Of a DNA stretch of 64,000 bases, positions 1-8,705 are shown in pieces. The position numbers were made by a program, and so were the translations under genes. The notes under the pieces are model-generated. The model was given only the letters and a program-made list of their open reading frames with translations. It did no database searches and had not been told where the DNA came from. Numbering within the stretch: the first letter of the stretch is position 1; each line of letters begins with the position of its first letter. Origin of the DNA: NVTR01 sp036479015. Its GTDB lineage: Bacteria; Pseudomonadota; Alphaproteobacteria; Rhodobacterales; Rhodobacteraceae. The stretch spans positions 1 through 64,000 of the forward strand of contig JAZGFB010000034.1 in NCBI GenBank assembly GCA_036479015.1, given 5' to 3'.

Positions 1-285
1 CAGTTCGGTCCCTATCTGCCGTGGGTGTAGGATACTTGAGAGGAGTTGCCCCTAGTACGAGAGGACCGGGGTGAACGATCCACTGGTGGACCAGTTGTCA
101 TGCCAATGGCAGTGCTGGGTAGCTACGATCGGAAAGGATAACCGCTGAAGGCATCTAAGCGGGAAGCCCCCCTCAAAACAAGGTATCCCTGAGGACCGAG
201 GTAGACCACCTCGTCGATAGGCCAGAGATGTAAGCGCGGCAACGCGTTCAGTTGACTGGTACTAATTGTCCGATAGGCTTGATTT
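1..285 (+). rRNA. rrl: 23S ribosomal RNA, 3' end (partial)
   Basis: This is the conserved 3' end of bacterial 23S rRNA. It includes the sarcin-ricin loop region (AGTACGAGAGGACCGG near 54-69) and the domain VI segment ending in GGCTTGATTTGATCC. The 5' part lies outside the window. The exact mature 3' end is uncertain by a few bases; a hairpin begins at 286. Confidence 0.95.
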
Positions 286-435
286 GATCCAGTAAAAGCA
301 AGGCTTTTGCTGATCGAAGCAATTACTACACCACGAATACAATATTTTACGACTTGAATTCGCATCGTCAGATGCAAACTGATGTTTCTCGCGCTGATTG
401 CTTCGGCTGTCACGCGAATATCTAGTTTCTTTCTC
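286..435 (+). other. 23S-5S internal transcribed spacer with hairpin
   Basis: Spacer between the two rRNAs. It opens with a strong hairpin at 286-315: GATC plus AGTAAAAGC on one arm, GCTTTTGCT plus GATC on the other, with one bulged C, a 3-nt loop and one G-U pair. This is a plausible processing signal. No tRNA gene is visible in the spacer. Confidence 0.6.
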
Positions 436-553
436 GGTTTGGTGGTCATAGCGCAAGTGAAACACCCGATCCCATCCCGAACTCGGCAGTTAAGCACTGT
501 TGCGCCGATGGTACTGCGTCTTAAGGCGTGGGAGAGTAGGACACCGCCAAACC
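436..553 (+). rRNA. rrf: 5S ribosomal RNA
   Basis: Recognised by the conserved core CCCGATCCCATCCCGAACTC and the closing segment GGGAGAGTAGG. Ends were placed where the terminal helix closes perfectly: GGTTTGGTGG (436-445) pairs with CCGCCAAACC (544-553). No tRNA-fMet follows directly, although some related operons have one there. Confidence 0.93.
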
Positions 554-600
554 TAGTAAGAAACTGGATGTATCTCTCGACGATGTTAGATACGGAATGA

Positions 601-625
601 GCTGCCCTTTGGGGCGGCTTTTTTT
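601..625 (+). terminator. Rho-independent terminator of the rRNA operon
   Basis: Stem GCTGCCC/GGGCGGC (one U-G pair) with loop TTTG, followed by seven T residues (619-625), 48 nt after the 5S gene. Confidence 0.85.
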
Positions 626-784
626 GTGTTTGGAATGACAGTGTATATTCTTCCAGCCTTGGAGCAGAGCCTTTCCTCGTTGGCGCTTTCGACAAATTCA
701 GTGTGGACGTTGTGTTCGCATTTGCCGCCTTTAGCTCAGGCGGCAAATGGATGTTAAGAAAATGAACCTAGCCTGGTTTATGCC

Positions 785-2761
785 CTAGTAAAAGACAAAT
801 GGCTGCTCTTCGAATCCGATCATATTTGTCGCATTCAGCTGTGAAATATCAACACCCTGCAACAATACACTACTGTCATCGGCGTAATTGATCAAAGCAC
901 CGTTAACCGTTTGGGTCATATCAGTCAGTGGGTCATAGGCCGGAGTACCAGATGCATACTGTACGATCAACGCATCCAGCAATGGGTCAAAATCTGCCAC
1001 AATATCATAGCCATGCCCTGTGGAGGCACTGCCATCAACATCCCGCATAACCAGGATCTGATCATTGCCACCGCCGGTAAATATGAAATCATCACCCAAC
1101 ATGGTGGCGATCACATCATTGCCCGCACCGGCATCCACCGTGTCGTCGGCAGCGCTTGAAAATATTAAGTCATGCCCGGCCCCGGCATGAAATACTGTAA
1201 GTTCGGATACATGGTCGGGATTGTCCGAGTCAAAGGTCGCTAAAATATCATCAAAATCAGTGCCTATGACTTCTTCAAAACCAACCACAGAAGACGAAAC
1301 CTGCAATGGTGCCCCCCCCCATTGCACCCCTGCCGCATCTTCAACCAGATAGTCCCCCGGTGCCATAGTCACGGCATTTGGAATGAGCGCCATCCCCACC
1401 GAAGCGCCTGACAGGTCCAAAATATCATGGCCATTGCCACCATCCAGCACGTCCGCCCCGGAACTGGTGATGATAATATCATCACCGCCATAACCAAAAA
1501 ACTGCTCATCCCGGCTATCACCCTGCAGCTCATCATTGCCGCTGGTGCCATGGATTATACCATCCCAAACCGTGAACATGTCAGAGAACATAGTGTTGTT
1601 TGCAAGGTCAACATCCAGACCCGCGCCGTTAGTGCCGAAATTCACGCCATCAATCACCACGCCGACATAATAATCACCGCCGACCGTGCCTGGCGCCAGC
1701 GACAGAACATCGGAAAATGACAGGGTGTCGCCGGGGTTGAATGTGACATTCGAGGTGTCCAGCAACACATCATCACCTGAAATAACCTGATCCGACGACA
1801 GGAAAATCTGAATTTCACCGCCGGTATAGACCCAGTCATTGCCCAAGTTCGCGACCGAAAAATCAACCGCTACGCTGGCCGCCCCGTCGGTAATATCCAG
1901 ATCAGACGCTGCCTGCTGTACGGTCGCATCTGTTACCGCCAGATCTTTGGCAGGCGCTTCAATGGTCACCTGTACCCAGGCTGAAACATTGTCAGCCTCA
2001 TCGCTTTCGGCAATCGCGTCACCGCTATCGGCCACAGCCGCCACATAGTATGTGCCAGGCGCTAAACCACTAAGATCCAAAGCACTGTTGACCCCTTGTG
2101 ATCCCCCGGCCACCAACGGGCTAATTGCCGCACCGGCCAATTGCCCAACGACGCTGCCCATATCCGCAGCCGTTGCGATCACCAGAACACTGGCGCTGGC
2201 ATCCGCATCACGTCCACCGGTTGAATTCACACTCCAGCTTGCGGTTGCAGGCCCACCATCAACCAAAACCGTATTGCTTAAGGTTAGCCCACCGGCTGTC
2301 AGGTTGGGTTCGGTGATAAGCGTGGCGAAATCTTCAGTAATGTCATCAAATTGAAAAAACTCAACATTGGTGACCAGATCGGTGCCATCGGGGCCAGTGA
2401 TCTGCACCGTTGTCGCGTCTAACTGCACGATCGTATAGTCACTGCGCAGCCCGGAATATACTGCGGTGTCGGAACCGTCACCGCCATCTATGTCATCGTC
2501 ACCTGCGTTACCAAACAAAAAGTCATCGCCATATCCACCCAACAGCGTGTCCAGTCCCAGACCGCCATACAGCGTGTCATTGCCGCCCAATCCCAACATG
2601 ACATCATCGCCAGAGGTTCCTGTCAGTGTATTGTCTTTTTTGTTACCACGGATTTCACCGCTATTGCCGCCGCCGCCCTTGCCACCTTTAGCCAAATCAC
2701 TTCTCCACAAAATTGATTTTGTTAATTCGTCAAATATTAATCCAACCTTAGCAGCCGCCAT
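785..2761 (-). CDS. RTX calcium-binding protein with CARDB-like domains
   Basis: Predicted 658-aa secreted calcium-binding protein. Residues about 40-100 carry RTX nonapeptides of the GGxGxD type. About 150-400 hold two beta-sandwich segments resembling CARDB adhesion modules (APGTYYVAAVAD and ADNVSAWVQV in the first). Further RTX-like repeats lie near 405-450 and 530-600. There is no signal peptide, which fits export by type I secretion, but the nearest such transporter is at 15006-18358 in another operon. A run of nine G on the coding strand at 1312-1320 lies inside the gene. The start ATG has no clear ribosome binding site, so the N-terminus is uncertain. It lies 47 nt downstream of ychF on the same strand. 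Exact role unknown; adhesin-like function is inference. Confidence 0.8.
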   Translation of the reverse strand: MAAAKVGLIFDELTKSILWRSDLAKGGKGGGGNSGEIRGNKKDNTLTGTSGDDVMLGLGGNDTLYGGLGLDTLLGGYGDDFLFGNAGDDDIDGGDGSDTAVYSGLRSDYTIVQLDATTVQITGPDGTDLVTNVEFFQFDDITEDFATLITEPNLTAGGLTLSNTVLVDGGPATASWSVNSTGGRDADASASVLVIATAADMGSVVGQLAGAAISPLVAGGSQGVNSALDLSGLAPGTYYVAAVADSGDAIAESDEADNVSAWVQVTIEAPAKDLAVTDATVQQAASDLDITDGAASVAVDFSVANLGNDWVYTGGEIQIFLSSDQVISGDDVLLDTSNVTFNPGDTLSFSDVLSLAPGTVGGDYYVGVVIDGVNFGTNGAGLDVDLANNTMFSDMFTVWDGIIHGTSGNDELQGDSRDEQFFGYGGDDIIITSSGADVLDGGNGHDILDLSGASVGMALIPNAVTMAPGDYLVEDAAGVQWGGAPLQVSSSVVGFEEVIGTDFDDILATFDSDNPDHVSELTVFHAGAGHDLIFSSAADDTVDAGAGNDVIATMLGDDFIFTGGGNDQILVMRDVDGSASTGHGYDIVADFDPLLDALIVQYASGTPAYDPLTDMTQTVNGALINYADDSSVLLQGVDISQLNATNMIGFEEQPFVFY

Positions 2762-2808
2762 AATTGCGGCAATGGTTATTATTTAAACTGTGCCGTTTTT
2801 GCCTGCCC

Positions 2809-3906
2809 CTAACTGCTGTGCAAGAAATGCATCACATCGCCGTCTTTGACCACATAGGTTTTACCCTCGGCGCGCATTTTGCCGGCGTCTTTTGCCGGGT
2901 TTTCACCGCCCAGTGAAACAAAATCATCATAGGCAATGGTTTCCGCACGGATAAACCCACGCTCAAAATCGCCATGGATCACACCGGCGGCTGCGGGTGC
3001 CAAAGTGCCGGCGGCAATGGTCCAGGCGCGGGCTTCTTTTGGGCCGACGGTGAAAAATGTTTGCAAATTCAACAGCTCATACCCGGCGCGGATCAACCTG
3101 TCTAACCCGGCCTCAGTCAGGCCCATTTCATCCAAAAACATGTCAGATTCTTCTGGATCCAACTGGCTGATTTCTTCCTCTATTTTGGCAGAGATCACAA
3201 CCGCCGCCGCGCCCTGCTGCGCCGCCATATCGGCAACTGCCGCCGAATGGGCGTTGCCGTTGGCCGCGTCTGCTTCGTCTACGTTGCAGACATACAGGAT
3301 TGGTTTGCTGGTCAGCAGCTGTAACATGCCCCAGGCCTTAACGTCGTCTTCATCCACGGCAACCGCGCGCGCGGGTTTGCCGTCTTCCAGCTGCGCCAGT
3401 GCCGCGTTGAGCAGGCGTTCCTGCTGCACCGCTTCCTTGTCGCCGCCGCGCACCTTGCGCTGCAACCCCTGCATGCGCTTTTCGATGCTTTCCATATCTG
3501 CCAGCATCAGTTCGGTTTCCACCACCTGGGCGTCAGCCACCGGGTCAACCCGGCCATCCACATGGGTGACATCATCGTCTTCAAAACAGCGCAGCACATG
3601 GGCAATGGCGTCGCATTCACGGATGTTGGCCAAAAACTGGTTGCCCAGCCCCTCGCCCTTACTGGCGCCTTTTACCAACCCGGCAATATCTACAAACGTC
3701 ATCCGGTTCGGGATGATCTGCTTGGACCCGGCAATTTGTGCCAGCGTCTTGATCCGAACATCGGGTACAGACACATCGCCAACATTGGGTTCAATCGTGC
3801 AAAATGGGAAATTTGCCGCCTGCGCCGCCGCGGTGCGGGTCAGCGCATTAAACAGTGTGGACTTACCCACATTCGGCATCCCGACAATTCCGGTCTTAAA
3901 ACCCAT
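2809..3906 (-). CDS. ychF: Redox-regulated ATPase YchF (Obg-related)
   Basis: Universal P-loop protein of the Obg family that binds ATP rather than GTP and associates with ribosomes. The P-loop GMPNVGKST is at the extreme N-terminus, the G3-like DIAG is near residue 70, the altered G4 region reads NVDE, and a TGS-type C-terminal domain ends the protein. I chose the ATG at 3906 (MGFKTGIVG, 365 aa) over the in-frame ATG three codons upstream because AAAGGA lies about 8 nt before 3906, while it abuts the upstream ATG. The length matches E. coli YchF (363 aa). Divergent from trpA. Confidence 0.96.
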   Translation of the reverse strand: MGFKTGIVGMPNVGKSTLFNALTRTAAAQAANFPFCTIEPNVGDVSVPDVRIKTLAQIAGSKQIIPNRMTFVDIAGLVKGASKGEGLGNQFLANIRECDAIAHVLRCFEDDDVTHVDGRVDPVADAQVVETELMLADMESIEKRMQGLQRKVRGGDKEAVQQERLLNAALAQLEDGKPARAVAVDEDDVKAWGMLQLLTSKPILYVCNVDEADAANGNAHSAAVADMAAQQGAAAVVISAKIEEEISQLDPEESDMFLDEMGLTEAGLDRLIRAGYELLNLQTFFTVGPKEARAWTIAAGTLAPAAAGVIHGDFERGFIRAETIAYDDFVSLGGENPAKDAGKMRAEGKTYVVKDGDVMHFLHSS

Positions 3907-4025
3907 CTTAGCCATCCTTTGAAATCTCGCCGCATGTATCGCCTTGCGGCGGCCAAGGTCAAGGCAGGCATTGCCTTTGCAGTCTTTTCAGGCGACACCA
4001 CGCCAAGGAAAGTGGAAAGACCAAT

Positions 4026-4817
4026 ATGACCCGGATCGACCAAAAATTTGCCCAGCTACGCGCCCAAAACCGCAAGGCGTTTGTCAGTTATATCATGGCC
4101 GGGGATCCGGATTTTGATGCATCACTTGAAATTGTGCGCGGCCTGCCAGGTGCGGGTGTTGATATTATCGAACTGGGGCTGCCGTTTACCGACCCAATGG
4201 CAGATGGCGCAACAATTCAGCTGGCCGGGCAACGGGCGCTGGCGGCTGGCATGACATTGCAACGCACCCTTGATTTGGCGGCCGCGTTTCGCACGACCGA
4301 CGACACCACGCCAATTGTGCTGATGGGCTATTACAACCCGATCCACTCCATGGGGGTTGAAAAATTCCTGAGTGCGGCCAAAACCGCCGGTATTGACGGG
4401 CTGATCATTGTTGACTTGCCGCCCGAAGAAGACGGTGAGCTGTGCATTCCCGCACAAAAAGCCGGGTTAAATTTCATCCGCCTGGCCACCCCAACTACCG
4501 ATGACGCACGTTTGCCCAAAGTCATGCAAAACACATCTGGTTTTGTGTATTATGTTTCGATCAACGGTATCACCGGTGCGGCAGCGGCCCAGGCCAGTGA
4601 CGTTGCCCCCGAAGTGGCGCGTATCAAGGCAACGACCGATTTACCGGTTATTGTCGGCTTTGGCATCACCACCCCGCAAAATGCCCAAGACATAGCCAGC
4701 ATCGCTGATGGCTGCGTCGTTGGGTCTGCCATTGTCAGCCTGATCGGGGCCAAGAAATCCACCGCACAGGTCCTGGCGTTCGTCAAATCTTTGTCTGAGG
4801 GTGCCCACAGCGCTTAA
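4026..4817 (+). CDS. trpA: Tryptophan synthase alpha subunit
   Basis: Cleaves indole-3-glycerol phosphate to indole and glyceraldehyde 3-phosphate as the alpha partner of TrpB. A 263-aa TIM barrel. The family motif IELGLPFTDPMADG carries the catalytic Glu and Asp, and the phosphate-binding segment GFGITTPQNA lies near residue 213. trpB is not in the window; separation of trpA from the other trp genes is seen in other organisms too. GGAAAG lies upstream of the ATG. Confidence 0.95.
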   Translation: MTRIDQKFAQLRAQNRKAFVSYIMAGDPDFDASLEIVRGLPGAGVDIIELGLPFTDPMADGATIQLAGQRALAAGMTLQRTLDLAAAFRTTDDTTPIVLMGYYNPIHSMGVEKFLSAAKTAGIDGLIIVDLPPEEDGELCIPAQKAGLNFIRLATPTTDDARLPKVMQNTSGFVYYVSINGITGAAAAQASDVAPEVARIKATTDLPVIVGFGITTPQNAQDIASIADGCVVGSAIVSLIGAKKSTAQVLAFVKSLSEGAHSA

Positions 4818-4879
4818 ACGGCCTTGCACTGCGCCTTTGGGATTGGTATGTTTTTCTGACCAATATCAAGGACAGCCCC

Positions 4880-6058
4880 ATGCCACCCATCACCTGCATC
4901 CAGGACTTCAAGCCCATCTATAAGCGCCGAGTGCCAAAAATGTTCTACGACTACTGCGAAAGCGGCAGCTGGACAGAGCAAACATTTCGCGAAAATATTA
5001 GCGACTTTGAAGACTTGCGCCTGCGCCAGCGTATTGCGGTTGATATGTCAAACCGCACCACAGCCACGAAAATGGTCGGCCAGGACGTGGCGATGCCGGT
5101 GGCTTTGGCCCCGGTTGGCCTGACAGGCATGCAATGTGCGGATGGTGAAATAAAAGCCGCCCGCGCCGCCGAAAAATTTGGCGTACCATTCACCCTATCC
5201 ACCATGTCGATCTGTTCCATCGAAGATGTTGCCGAAAACACCGAAAAGCCGTTCTGGTTTCAGGTCTATACCCTGCGCGACGAAGACTTTATGCGCCGCT
5301 TGCTGGACCGCGCTAAAGCCGCCGGATGTTCAGCGCTGGTGATCACGGTTGATCTGCAAATCATGGGGCAGCGTCACAAAGACCTTAAAAATGGGTTGTC
5401 TGCCCCACCCAAACTTACCGTGAAATCAATTGCCGACATGATGACCAAGGCCCGCTGGGGTCTGGGTATGCTGGGTACCAAACGTCGGTTTTTTGGCAAT
5501 ATTGTTGGCCATGCCGCAGGTGTGTCTAACCCTGCGTCGCTCTCTGCCTGGACGGCAGAGGCGTTTGATCAGGCACTGGACTGGAAAAAGATCGAGCGCA
5601 TGATCAAAATGTGGGACGGCAAAGTCATTCTGAAAGGGGTGATGGATGTGGAAGACGCCAAAATGGCCGCAAAAGTCGGGGCCGATGCGATCACGGTTTC
5701 CAACCATGGTGGGCGGCAACTTGATGGGGCGCTTTCATCGATCAGGGCGCTGTCTGATATTGTCGATGCCGTGGGCGACAAAATTGAGGTGCATTTGGAC
5801 AGTGGCATACGCTCGGGTCAGGACGTGTTGAAAGCCCGCGCAATGGGTGCCACCGGCACTATGATCGGGCGGTCGTATATTTACGGGCTTGGGGCCATGG
5901 GTGAAGCTGGCGTGACAAAATCGCTTGAGGTCATCCAAAAGGAACTGGACCTGTCCATGGCGTTTTGTGGCCACCGCGATATCAACGCTGTGAACCGCGA
6001 TATTCTGCTGATTCCAAAGGGCTTTACCGGTGATTGGGAGACAACCACGGGGGCCTGA
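4880..6058 (+). CDS. FMN-dependent alpha-hydroxy acid dehydrogenase (LldD family)
   Basis: 392-aa TIM-barrel flavoprotein of the L-lactate dehydrogenase/glycolate oxidase family, which oxidises L-2-hydroxy acids to 2-oxo acids. The catalytic His-Arg stretch SNHGGRQLDG is near residue 275, followed by the FMN phosphate motif (LDSGIRSGQDVLKA) and GATGTMIGRS. The N-terminal segment with MFYDYCESGSW is typical of the family. L-lactate is the likeliest substrate, but family members cannot be told apart reliably by sequence alone. AAGGACAG precedes the ATG. Two palindromes follow the stop codon. Confidence 0.88.
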   Translation: MPPITCIQDFKPIYKRRVPKMFYDYCESGSWTEQTFRENISDFEDLRLRQRIAVDMSNRTTATKMVGQDVAMPVALAPVGLTGMQCADGEIKAARAAEKFGVPFTLSTMSICSIEDVAENTEKPFWFQVYTLRDEDFMRRLLDRAKAAGCSALVITVDLQIMGQRHKDLKNGLSAPPKLTVKSIADMMTKARWGLGMLGTKRRFFGNIVGHAAGVSNPASLSAWTAEAFDQALDWKKIERMIKMWDGKVILKGVMDVEDAKMAAKVGADAITVSNHGGRQLDGALSSIRALSDIVDAVGDKIEVHLDSGIRSGQDVLKARAMGATGTMIGRSYIYGLGAMGEAGVTKSLEVIQKELDLSMAFCGHRDINAVNRDILLIPKGFTGDWETTTGA

Positions 6059-6099
6059 ATTTTCGCAGAAAATTCAATTGGTTTTTTCTGCGAAAAAAC
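6057..6099. repeat. Pair of TTTTCGCAGAAAA palindromes
   Basis: Two adjacent perfect inverted repeats with 8-bp arms and 3-nt loops: GAATTTTC-GCA-GAAAATTC (6057-6075) and GTTTTTTC-TGC-GAAAAAAC (6081-6099). The second is essentially the reverse-complement form of the first. A third copy is at 57366-57384. They start inside the stop codon of the upstream dehydrogenase and could act as terminator or mobile palindrome. Confidence 0.7.
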
Positions 6100-6189
6100 G
6101 CCCTTCCCAAAGCTGCGTGAACCGTTTATACGCGCCCCTTCAATTGGGCATGCACCCTTGGAGGATGCCCATAATTCAGGAGAAATATC

Positions 6190-6858
6190 ATGGCTGGCAA
6201 GATCCCAGATCTTAACGCCTTAGTACGCACGGGGACAGGCAAGGGGGCCGCCCGTTCAGCTCGTAGAGCTGGCAACGTACCAGGCATCGTATATGGCGGC
6301 GGCGAAGATCCGCAACCGATTCAAATCCCCTTTAACGCATTGTTTAAGCTGCTAAAAGCAGGCCGCTTTTTGTCAACGCTTTTCAACCTGAAGGTTGAAG
6401 GCCAAGACGACGTTCGGGTTATTTGCCGCAACGTCCAGCGCGACGTGGTCAAAGACCTGCCGACGCATCTGGACCTGATGCGCCTAAAGCGGACAACAAA
6501 GATTGCATTGTTCATTCCGGTTGTATTTGAGGGCGAAGAAGATTGCCCCGGAATCGCCAAGGGCGGCGTTCTGACAGTTGTGCGCAACGAAGTTGAACTG
6601 GTCGTCACCGCCGGTGACATCCCGGAACAACTGGTTGTTGATCTGTCCGAAAAAGAAGTTGGCGATGTCTGCCACATTTCGGAAGTCACAATTCCGGAAG
6701 GTGCCAAGCTGACGATTGACCGCGATTTCGTTATTGCCAATATCTCAGCCCCATCGGCGCTGCGTTCTGAGGACGATGAAGCCGAAGATGCAACTGATGC
6801 AGTCGAAGGTGAAGAAGGCGACGCCGCAGAAGCCAGCGATGGCGCATCTGAAGGCTAG
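6190..6858 (+). CDS. rplY: 50S ribosomal protein bL25 (Ctc form)
   Basis: 5S rRNA-binding ribosomal protein of the long TL5/Ctc type, 222 aa. It has an N-terminal 5S-binding beta-barrel (about 1-95), a C-terminal beta domain (about 100-195) and an acidic Glu/Asp/Ala tail in the last 30 residues, as in alphaproteobacterial homologues. CAGGAGAAATATC gives a strong ribosome binding site. rplY is commonly followed by pth; here an antisense FkbM gene lies between them. Confidence 0.95.
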   Translation: MAGKIPDLNALVRTGTGKGAARSARRAGNVPGIVYGGGEDPQPIQIPFNALFKLLKAGRFLSTLFNLKVEGQDDVRVICRNVQRDVVKDLPTHLDLMRLKRTTKIALFIPVVFEGEEDCPGIAKGGVLTVVRNEVELVVTAGDIPEQLVVDLSEKEVGDVCHISEVTIPEGAKLTIDRDFVIANISAPSALRSEDDEAEDATDAVEGEEGDAAEASDGASEG

Positions 6859-6883
6859 ATTGCCGATCTGCCATATGAATTGG

Positions 6884-6909
6884 AAATGGGGTCTTCGGGC
6901 CCCATTTTT
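6884..6909. terminator. Terminator shared by rplY and the FkbM gene
   Basis: Stem AAATGGGG/CCCCATTT extended by T-G and C-G pairs closing on a TTCG tetraloop, followed by TT and A. The A tract before the stem makes it symmetrical, and it overlaps the stop codon of the convergent gene (6908-6910), so it can serve both directions. Confidence 0.85.
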
Positions 6910-7588
6910 ATGTCTGGACCCTTTGGAAAACAACGGTTTCACCCCTGGACCCCCAGGGCATATAGGTTAGCCCGCTGGCTGACATCCCGTCAAAAATTTC
7001 CTGAATGGTTCGGCTGTTATACCGCTTGCTGTGAATTTCCATCACCACAATGCGCACGTGTTCTGGCCAGGGTTCACGACATAACTGTGCCTCGGAACCT
7101 TCAACATCCATGATGACAAAACTGGGTTGAAACCTGGCAAATAGATCGCAGATTGTCACTGCCGGAACGCTGGTAACGCGCGGGTTTTCCACAGGGCTGT
7201 CAGATGCAATTTCCGAGGCCCAAAATGCCCGCCTGGGCAGAAATTTTACCGTGTCTCCAACATGATCCTTTGGCACCACCGCCGCGTGAACAACCCTGGC
7301 GTTACCGGCCCCGTTACTGTCCAAATTCTTGCGTAACGCGGGGATCATATCAGGCACAGGTTCAACGGCCGTTACATTGTCGCGGCCAACCACCTCTGAC
7401 GCTAAAATTGATAAGTATCCGGCACCAGCCCCCAAATCCAACACCCGGTCTTTGGCGTTCAAATTTCGCAGGACTGCTTCTGCTTCATTGTTCTCATAGC
7501 GACCTTCATCAATCGCCTGCACCAGCGTTTCGCTTAAACACTGCTCGGGGATTTCCAGGCTAATACCGTTCAATTCAAATTTGCGCAC
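6908..7588 (-). CDS. FkbM family SAM-dependent methyltransferase
   Basis: 226-aa class I methyltransferase. The SAM-binding motif I DLGAGAGYLS is near residue 51, the acidic motif II reads AVEPVP, and the family DVEGSE motif lies near 160. FkbM-type enzymes methylate hydroxyls of sugars, glycolipids or secondary metabolites; the substrate here is unknown. The start is GTG at 7588 with a weak ribosome binding site. The gene sits antisense between rplY and pth, an unusual position that suggests insertion into a conserved neighbourhood. Confidence 0.82.
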   Translation of the reverse strand: MRKFELNGISLEIPEQCLSETLVQAIDEGRYENNEAEAVLRNLNAKDRVLDLGAGAGYLSILASEVVGRDNVTAVEPVPDMIPALRKNLDSNGAGNARVVHAAVVPKDHVGDTVKFLPRRAFWASEIASDSPVENPRVTSVPAVTICDLFARFQPSFVIMDVEGSEAQLCREPWPEHVRIVVMEIHSKRYNSRTIQEIFDGMSASGLTYMPWGSRGETVVFQRVQT

Positions 7589-7696
7589 GGATATCTCGTT
7601 ATGTTGTTGATTACTATCATGGGGTTTGTTGCAACATGTGCCAGAGCATCATATCTTTCAATACAAAGAACCAGCCGAACCCGCGAAAGGTGGCAC

Positions 7697-8275
7697 ATGC
7701 AAATCTTTGTTGGCCTCGGCAATCCCGGCGCAAAATACACCAACACCCGGCACAATGTCGGTTTTATGGCCCTGGACGCCATCGCCGCCGACCATGGCTT
7801 TGCCCCGTGGCGATCCAAGTTTCAGGGGCAGATATCAGAGGGCAGGTTGGGGCGCGAAAAGGTTATCCTGCTAAAGCCTGAAACCTTTATGAACCTGTCC
7901 GGGCAATCGGTGGCGGCGGCGTTACAGTTTTTCAAGCTCGACAGCACCGATGTCACGGTGTTCCATGATGAAATTGACCTGATCCCCGGCAAATGCCGCG
8001 TCAAAGATGGCGGCGGGCATGCGGGCCATAACGGGTTGCGCAGCCTGCACCAACATATCAGCCCGCATTATACGCGCGTGCGTATCGGGGTTGGCCATCC
8101 GGGCCATAAGGATCAGGTGTCGGGCTACGTGCTGCATGATTTCGCCAAGGCCGATCAGGATTGGCTTGATGATCTGCTGCGCGGCGTCAGTGACGGAGCC
8201 CCTGATCTGGCCGCAGGGGACAGCGGTAAATTCATGAACGCCGTTGCCCAAACCTGTCGAAAACCACCACCTTAA
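7697..8275 (+). CDS. pth: Peptidyl-tRNA hydrolase
   Basis: Recycles tRNA from prematurely released peptidyl-tRNA. The N-terminus MQIFVGLGNPG with TRHNVGF contains the catalytic His region; FMNLSGQSV and the catalytic Asp in VFHDEID follow, then GHNGLRS. I chose ATG 7697 because AAAGGTGG lies just upstream and the protein then begins exactly as in the family; 32 codons of open frame upstream look non-coding. 192 aa, close to E. coli Pth (194), with none of the long C-terminal tail seen in some relatives. Confidence 0.95.
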   Translation: MQIFVGLGNPGAKYTNTRHNVGFMALDAIAADHGFAPWRSKFQGQISEGRLGREKVILLKPETFMNLSGQSVAAALQFFKLDSTDVTVFHDEIDLIPGKCRVKDGGGHAGHNGLRSLHQHISPHYTRVRIGVGHPGHKDQVSGYVLHDFAKADQDWLDDLLRGVSDGAPDLAAGDSGKFMNAVAQTCRKPPP

Positions 8276-8420
8276 GTAAGTATGATGGTTATGGTGAAAA
8301 GCTAAACCTTTGTGCCGCTATGATTGGGGCGTAAAGTCAACTTACCGTTAATTTTCTATGTCTGAAATCTGATGAAAATTCCGCTTGTCCCTTGGCCCCC
8401 CTGCCGCTAAACCCAGCGAC

Positions 8421-8510
8421 GGAGACGTGGCCGAGTGGTCGAAGGCGCTCCCCTGCTAAGGGAGTAACGGGGAAACTCGTTCGAGGGTTCGAATCCCTTC
8501 GTCTCCGCCA
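8421..8510 (+). tRNA. tRNA-Ser(GCU)
   Basis: 90-nt class II tRNA with encoded CCA. Acceptor GGAGACG (8421-8427) pairs with CGTCTCC (8500-8506). Anticodon stem CTCCC/GGGAG flanks the loop CTGCTAA with anticodon GCT at 8455-8457. The long variable arm and T-arm GGTTCGAATCC are present. It reads AGC/AGU. A decayed copy of its 3' half lies at about 11940-12034. Confidence 0.97.
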
Positions 8511-8705
8511 GACCCACACTTTTCATCCCCCTTCCAATAGGCTTATTATTCATCGCAGGGTAAGAGTGATGGCGTTTTTGAAGCGGGTCGTAACAAAGAT
8601 CAGAGATCGACCTTCCCAAGGTCGGTGCAGGCTTTCACAGTACGTGGACCAGAACACTTAGTCAGCGATGTCAGCCCCCCGTCTAACAATATAGTCGCAT
8701 ACATA
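8511..8705. other. Intergenic region downstream of tRNA-Ser
   Basis: About 195 nt between the tRNA and the 3' end of the flavoreductase-like gene. I see no convincing gene, terminator or integrase remnant. It is the inner edge of the possible tRNA-associated insertion. Confidence 0.4.

Noticed and set aside
2936..3922. Long open frame on the plus strand opposite ychF
   Set aside because: Ser/Ala-rich shadow of a conserved gene with no ribosome binding site and no recognisable domain.
7601..7696. A 32-residue N-terminal extension of peptidyl-tRNA hydrolase
   Set aside because: No homology to the family start; AAAGGTGG directly before ATG 7697 fixes the start.
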